A stretch of 64,000 nucleotides of DNA, taken from assembly GCA_963514095.1 (NCBI GenBank), contig OY741265.1, forward strand, positions 24,803,590 to 24,867,589, in the 5' to 3' direction. This DNA comes from Eutrigla gurnardus. Its lineage: Eukaryota; Chordata; Actinopteri; Perciformes; Triglidae. Made by a program: the position numbers and the translations under genes. The stretch's first letter is position 1. Each line of letters starts with the position of its first letter. The notes under the pieces are model-generated. The model searched no databases. It was given only the letters and a program-made list of their open reading frames with translations, and had not been told where the DNA came from. Shown here piece by piece: positions 58,571-64,000 of this stretch.

Positions 58571-61270
58571 ATTAGAGCAGCCTGATAATAAAGAATTACA
58601 ATAGTCCAGCCTTGAGGTAACAAATGCATGGACGAGTTTTTCTGCATCTTTTTGAGACAGCATTGGCCTAATTTTAGTAATGTTACGCAGATGAAAGTAG
58701 GCTGTCCTCGTAGTTTGTTTAATATGTGAGTCAAAGGACAGGTCCTGATCAAAGATAACTCCAAGGTTTCGTAGCATTTGAGGCGATGGCAATCCCATCA
58801 ATAGTCGCTATACCTTGAGGAACACCGTATTTAACTTCAGTGTGCCTGGAGGATTTTCCATTGACATGCACAAACTGAGATCGATTAGATAAATAGGACT
58901 TAAACCAGCTTAATGCGGTTCCTTTGATGCCAATTAATTTTTCCAGTCTACATATTAGAATCTCATGGTTAATGGTGTCAAATGCAGCACTAAGATCTAG
59001 CAGAACAAGTACAGAAATCAGTCCTTTGTCAGAAGCAATAAGAAGGTCATTTGTCATTTTCACCAGAGCTGTCTCTGTACTATGATGTACTCTAAATCTG
59101 ACTGGAAGTCCTCAAGTAGACTGTTATTGTTGAGAAAGTCACACAGCTGATTGGCGACTACTTTCTCAAGGATCTTAGAGAGAAAAGGAAGATTTGATAT
59201 TGGTCTTTGATAAAACCCCTGGATCTAGAGTAGGCTTCTTAAGAAGAGGTTTAATTACAGCTACTTTAAATGACTGTAGCACATAGCCTGTTAATAAAGA
59301 CACATTCATCATATCTAATAGCGATGCGCTAACTAAGGGTAAGACTTCTTTCAGTAGCCTGGTTGGTATCGGGTCTAGGAGACAGGTTGAAGGTTTAGAA
59401 GAAGAGATCATTGACGTTAGTTGGTTTAGGTTGATTGGAGAAAAGCAGTCTAAATATATATCAGGTCTTAGTTCTAAAACTCCTGAGTTTGGGGGTAACG
59501 CGGTTCCAATTGAAGGCAAGATGCAAGTAATTTTGTCGCGGATTGCTAGAATTTTATCATTAAAAAAGTTCATAAAGTCGTTACTACTAAGATCTCTAGG
59601 AATGCATGGCTCAGTAGAGCTGTGACTCTTTGTCAGCCTGGCTACAGTACTGAAAAGAAATCTAGGGTTGTTTTTATTTTCCTCTATTAAAGATGAGTAG
59701 TAGGCTGCTCTGGCATTACGGAGAGCCTTCTTATACGTTTTAAGACAGTCCTGCCAAACTAGGCGGGATTCTTCCAGTTTGGTGGAGCGCCAGATGGTTT
59801 CAAGTTTACGCAATTTTTGTTTAAATTTACGAGTTTGGGAGTTATACCAGGGAGCCAACTTCCTATGTTTTATAGTTTTCTGTTTTAGCGGAGCAACAGA
59901 GTCGAGAGTCGTTCGCAGTAGGCTTCCAGATTCATCTATAAGAGAATCGATCTGGGAGGGACTAAGATTAACATAGAAGTCCTCCGTTTCATTAAGACAT
60001 GGGAGTGAACTCAAGACTGGCGGAATTACTTCCTTAAACTTAGCTACTGCTCTATCCGATAGACACCGAGAGTAGCTTTTTCCTAGAGGAGCGAAGTCCA
60101 GCAGCAATAAGTCAAAGGTTATCAAGTAATGGTCGGATAAAGAAGAATTTTGAGGAAAGATTATTGTGACGACCCCGCCTACTTCATCATATGACCCTTC
60201 ATCGAGGTGATCAGCTGATACCATCTGATGCCATCAGCTGGATCTGGAGCACCTGGGCCCGGTGCTCCAACCGGATAAAGGGCAGCTGATTGCTTGTTGT
60301 TGGGGCTCTTCTTTTTTGCTCTTCGCAGGCGTCCGCACCTTTTTGGTTTGCTTTGGCGTTCCATTTAATTTATTCCTTCTCTACAACACCCCACATCGGA
60401 TTATCCATACATCCACATTTACATGACTGAAACTACTGACATACACACCTCATACTGGCGTTATTTTGGTTAAGTTGTTGCGGTATGTAAATAAATCTTT
60501 ATTTTCTATCAGTTATGCACCGTCTCTCCCGTTTTTGTCATCGCCGTTGAGCCGGGTCATGACATTATTAAGTTTTCGATTTCAACGCCATAAGATAAGA
60601 CGAGGTCGAGAGTGTGGCTATGACAGTGAGTTGGTTTCTGTACACTCTGACGGAAGCCAATAGAATCTATTAAGCAAGTAAATGCTACACTAAGGCTGTC
60701 ATTTACAACGTCCACATGGACATTAAAATCCCCCACAATAATTACTTTATCTGATTTAAGGACTTAACTTGATAGCAACTCAGAGAATTCAGATAGGAAT
60801 TCAGAGTATGGACCAGGAGCACGATACACAATAACAAACAGAATTGGCTGCATTGTTTTCCAGTTTGGGTGCGAAAGGCTGAGAATCAGACTCTCAAATG
60901 AGTTATAATTTAGTTTTGGTTTCGGATTGATTGACAGGCTTGAATCAAAAATGGCTGCAACTCCTCCTCCACGTCTGCTGCCTCGAGATATATGAGTATT
61001 AATATGGCTGGGAGGACTAGCTTCGTTTAAGCAAACATAGTCTTCATCACGCAGCCAGGTTTCAGTCGGGCAGAATAAATCAATATGATTATCTGATATT
61101 AAGTCATTGACTAATACTGCTTTAGATGAGAGAGATCTAATGTTTAAGAGTCCACATTTAATTCTCTTATTTTGTTTTACTACATCGGAAGTGCTCATTT
61201 TTATTAGGTTTTCATGTGAAATCTCTCTGCTGTTTGACCAAATTAATTTGGTTGGTCGGGGGACAGACAC
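58571..61270 (-). pseudogene. LINE B ORF2 (endonuclease and RT), broken
   Basis: The endonuclease starts near 61170 with CGLLNIRSLSSKAVLVNDLI and LFCPTETWLRDEDYVCLNEA, and 60950-60800 gives INPKPKLNYNSFESLILSLS. A frameshift near 60762 is followed by VGDFNVHVDVVNDSL. After the solo LTR the frame is open at 59175-60164 (SSLSDHYLITFDLLLLDFAP, KTIKHRKLAPWYNSQTRKFK, AVIKPLLKKPTLD). The RT block is at 59063-58813 (LISVLVLLDLSAAFDTINHE, SWFKSYLSNRSQFVHVNGKS, GVPQG). Then the sequence jumps to NLGVIFDQDLSFDSHIKQTT, so the YADD-containing catalytic section is deleted at about 58810. AFVTSRLDYCNSLLSGC ends the copy. Confidence 0.9.
60165..60564 (+). mobile_element. solo LTR, 400 bp, 4-bp TSD
   Basis: Begins TGTGACGACCCC and ends GGGTCATGACA, the TG...CA ends of an LTR with short inverted tips. 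It is flanked by TTAT at 60161-60164 and 60565-60568. It carries a polyadenylation signal (gtaaataaatctttattttc, about 60487). The flanking LINE frame joins correctly once the LTR is removed, so this is an insertion that lost its internal part by LTR recombination (inference). Confidence 0.85.
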
Positions 61271-61372
61271 CGTTCTTATGTGGTTTTGGTTTTGGGTGGG
61301 TGACTGCTCTAAAGGAGGCGCAGAGAAGTGTGTAAGACTGCAACTCTGCTTCCTGGTCTCAACACTGGTTTG

Positions 61373-62220
61373 TCATGTTTTAGGACTACCAATGAGATCA
61401 GCGATGTTTCTAGATAGGAGAGCAGCTCCATCCAAAGTGGGGTGGATGCCATCTCTCCTGATCAGACCAGGTTTTCCCCAGAAAGGCTGCCAATTATTAA
61501 CGAAGCCCACATCGTTATCTGGACACCACCTCGACAGCCAGCGGTGGAAAGATGACATGCGGCTATACATGTCATCACTAGTAAAGTTTGGCAGGGGACC
61601 AGAGAAAACTACGGAGTCCGACATCGTTTTTGCATATTCGCACACCGAGCCAACATTAATTTCAGTCGACGATGTGAATAACAATCTTACTGTATTTACG
61701 TTTATCCTTAGACAGCAGTTTCAATTGAGCTTCGATGTCGCCCGCTCTGGCCCCTGGGACACATTTGACTGGTCGCTGGTGTCGCTATTTTCACGTGTCT
61801 CACTATGGAGCTGCCAATGACCAGAGTTGGCTTCTCAGCGGGTGTGTCACTGAGTGGGGAAAAACGATTAGACACGTGAACATGGTGGTTAACCGTGGGC
61901 TTCGGTTTAGAACTATGCCTCCTTCGGACATTCACCCAGCCTCCCGGCTGCTCGGGGTTTGCCGGGGGACGGCTAGCTGCTACACTATGTCGGTCCGCAC
62001 CATGTACAGCTAGCGTCAGCTGGCTGGTTACAGCGGCAGCCGATGGAGGATTGTTGGTGCGGAGCCGCGCTTCCAAATCATTTATCCTCGCCTCCAAAGC
62101 AAAAAGTGAACTACATTTATTACATGTACCGTTATCAGTAAAGGAGGCAGAGTAGTAGCTGAACATCAGACACACCGGGCAGGAGAGAAGAGAAGGAGGA
62201 CAGGGAAAGAGAGAAGCCAT
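61373..62220 (-). pseudogene. LINE B ORF1, CxxC-type zinc and esterase domain
   Basis: ORF1 starts at 62220 with MASLFPCPPSLLSCPVCLMF. CPVC and CNKC pairs suggest a small zinc-binding region, and ALEARINDLEARL a coiled-coil. A Pro-rich linker follows, then LVIGSSIVRHVKIATPAT, with the GSS serine of SGNH/esterase domains known in CR1/L2-like ORF1s. A frameshift follows near 61760 (PGARAGDIEAQLKLLSKDK). After KIVIH the expected GTND block is absent and the frame breaks at about 61670. The last part (61600-61373) gives INVGSVCEYA, WLSRWCPDNDVGFVNNWQPF and RRDGIHPTLDGAALLSRNIA, with the Asp-x-x-His motif (DGIHPT). Confidence 0.85.
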
Positions 62221-62540
62221 TGAGCCGCTAGGCTAGCTGTTGCGCTAAAGTAGCTAGCAGAGATAGCGCGTAAACAACAGCAAATTTAGTGAGGCAACTC
62301 AGACAGTGAGCGATGTGTCTGCTGAAGCAGGGATAGCGTGTGCTTAGTTTAAACTTGGCGGTAGTAAGCCGCTGAACAGGGAAACTACATTAAATTAACA
62401 GAGTTAGGCTAGAGAGAAAAACTCCACTCAACCTTTGCCATCTGGGTGGTATGTTGAGCCTGCATTGCCACAGTTATTTGCTAACTGAGCAAACAGCTGA
62501 TTTACCATGCTCCCTTGGTCAGAGGGAGTTTGTAGAATGT
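62221..62540 (-). other. LINE B 5' leader, presumed
   Basis: Sequence upstream of ORF1, with no coding motif. The 5' end of the LINE cannot be fixed. Confidence 0.4.
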
Positions 62541-62557
62541 ATCTTCACTTACATTTA

Positions 62558-62616
62558 TTTTCTGTCAGCCAGGAGGCTCCAGGTTACCCTGGAGCCTCCT
62601 GGTATTTGACAGAAAA
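62558..62616. repeat. strong hairpin, 15 + 10 bp stem
   Basis: ttttctgtca, g and ccaggaggctccagg (62558-62583) pair with cctggagcctcctgg, tatt and tgacagaaaa (62588-62616) around a 4-nt loop, ttac. Both stem segments are perfect. Confidence 0.9.
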
Positions 62617-64000
62617 TTCACGTGCATAATAAATCTTGTGTGCAATGCTTGCAGGGTGATAGAGGAATGTCTTTCACCTAGAAAAGAATGTAAATGCATG
62701 GCCTGCAATAAGAGCCCCCATTCCACATTGAGAAAATAATTTGACTGGATACATCCACAGTAATAACATTGTAAAAGAAAACGATCTGCGGCCACAGGTA
62801 CTTTTAGCACTCATTTAAAAAATAATCTCTATCCATACTAAATATAATCCGGAAAACGCATCACATGACCAGCCACATACTGCTGTAAACAGGAAGAATA
62901 TTTGTCTAATCTGCAGGTGGTTGCTTAGTTACAGAATATTATAGTATTTCAAATGATAAAAGCTCTAGATAATTAGGATATTCGTCTATCTATCCAAAAC
63001 ATGAAAACAGATATAGTGGAAATAACAAGCTTTTGCACATTTCGAGTGCAAGTATGCTACTCACGTTAAAGCAACACTTAAGAACTGTTCCTCTTCGGTC
63101 GCCCTACAGGTTGGAAGGGAATTGTCCATTACTGCCGTCGTAAATATTAGCCTACCACAGCCTACCGTCGCACGCACGTTATTTGTTTGTAAGCGGCAAG
63201 GGAAACGATGAACGATTTGAACGATGTCCAGTGTCAAGGTAGAGTAGCTAAGATTAGCTAACATGAGCCATAGCAATAGTTACATATATATTAGCACAAT
63301 AGCTAACGCCTTAGCTAACATGAGCCAATAAAATATTCAACAATGTATTGTACACAGATGCACACTGTTTGAAAAAAAATGATTACCGGTAGTATTTACA
63401 AGTCCTGCAGCAACAAAGCCAAGTCACCATCCATCTTGCATTTTGTAGCCTCCTTCAGCTCTCGCCAACGAGTGTGAGCCGGTCCGATATTCACTCTCGT
63501 TCGAGCTCTTTCTTTGTTTTTATTCTTACCTTCAAGTGTACTTCCAGTGAATAGCGCCTTGTCACAACATTTGGTGTTAATTCATTAATTAAGTAATTAA
63601 GTCAGTATGACCTGGTCACCATATCCATACCAAATTGTGTGCCAATGCATCAAATAGATTTTCACATTCACCAGTACTGATGTACTGTTTCAAATGTTTA
63701 CCTATAATATTTATAATATATGTAATATTTGTCTTCTTGTGAAACTATAGCCATGTCTGGCTATAGCCATATAAAGCACACCTTTATTTTAATCTGCAAC
63801 AGCCTAGTGAATTTGCTAAACAGGGATTTTTTTTTTTTTTACAATAGACACAAACAGTGAATTACCCTATGTTATGTCATACATTTTTATCAATTTGTAA
63901 TTTTTCCCAATGCGATTAATGTGATTTTGAGTGGTTTTGTGAGAACAGGAAACTAAGCTGTCAGTATCAGTTGCACTTTACAAGGTGTTAATGTTGTCAT
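62617..64000. other. no recognised feature
   Basis: AT-rich, short open frames only. T-rich runs at 63825-63840. Confidence 0.5.

Larger units (their letters stand above)
58571..62220 (-). pseudogene. LINE B, nearly full length (ORF1 and ORF2)
   Basis: CR1/L2-type LINE. ORF1 and ORF2 are described separately. The 3' part ends at about 58571 within ORF2, so the 3'UTR and tail are missing. A solo LTR (60165-60564) splits ORF2. Catalytic regions are deleted in both ORFs, so this copy cannot move. Confidence 0.9.

Noticed and set aside
61107..61820. 237-codon open frame on the plus strand
   Set aside because: Antisense shadow of LINE B ORF1 and the ORF2 start.

Overview
The window looks like teleost fish nuclear DNA: AT-rich, mostly intergenic and intronic, crowded with fish-type mobile elements (L2/Maui-like, Rex1-like and Rex3/RTE-like LINEs, V-SINE and tRNA-SINE, Tc1, hAT, PIF/Harbinger, DIRS, Ty3/Gypsy). 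No bacterial operons, rRNA, functional tRNA or CRISPR array were seen. The species cannot be told from sequence alone.

One host gene is supported: preproendothelin-3 (edn3), minus strand, about 55.1 to 41.0 kb. Four coding exons (54928-54859, 54141-53874, 42810-42658, 41688-41604) keep one reading frame across canonical splice sites and give a predicted 191-residue precursor. It has a signal peptide, a dibasic site, the endothelin-3 peptide, a second dibasic site and a four-cysteine endothelin-like peptide. Intron 2 is about 11 kb and holds a hAT element nested in another hAT element, plus a Harbinger-like GC-rich element, a SINE head and microsatellites. A 7-codon upstream ORF lies in the 5' leader.

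Layout: 0.2-1.0 kb hAT transposase relic; 1.1-1.35 kb half of a foldback element; 1.9-2.2 kb SINE tail and Tc1 piece; 2.8-6.8 kb LINE patchwork (families A and B, one with a TTAA-flanked insertion); 7.4-8.5 kb LINE C; 10.7 kb GA microsatellite; 11.0-12.3 kb Rex1-like LINE D carrying a hAT carrying a SINE; 13.9-16.2 kb two diverged copies of an unknown repeat; 16.6-18.3 kb Rex1-like LINE tail split by a Harbinger element; 18.8-22 kb DIRS-like tyrosine-recombinase retroelement relic broken by a hAT MITE and a Tc1 copy; 22-25.6 kb no recognisable content; 25.6-29.5 kb LINE E with a full V-SINE and a Gypsy piece; 31.0-32.6 kb and 39.1-39.7 kb two full foldback elements with matching 6-bp target duplications; 33.4-33.9 kb Rex3-like LINE; 37.5-38.5 kb AAGTC minisatellite; 40.0-40.5 kb Harbinger MITE; 41.6-54.9 kb edn3; 56.1-57.2 kb hAT with C-terminal transposase relic; 57.7-58.3 kb exact 66-bp tandem duplication and Gypsy gag; 58.6-62.2 kb nearly full LINE B with ORF1 (esterase type), ORF2 and a solo LTR; 62.56 kb strong hairpin.

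The mobile elements are nearly all broken by stops, frameshifts or deletions. Their target-site duplications and nesting allow a relative order of insertions to be read. No new multi-gene system was found. The best leads are the palindromic 6-bp-TSD foldback family and the complete edn3 gene structure.
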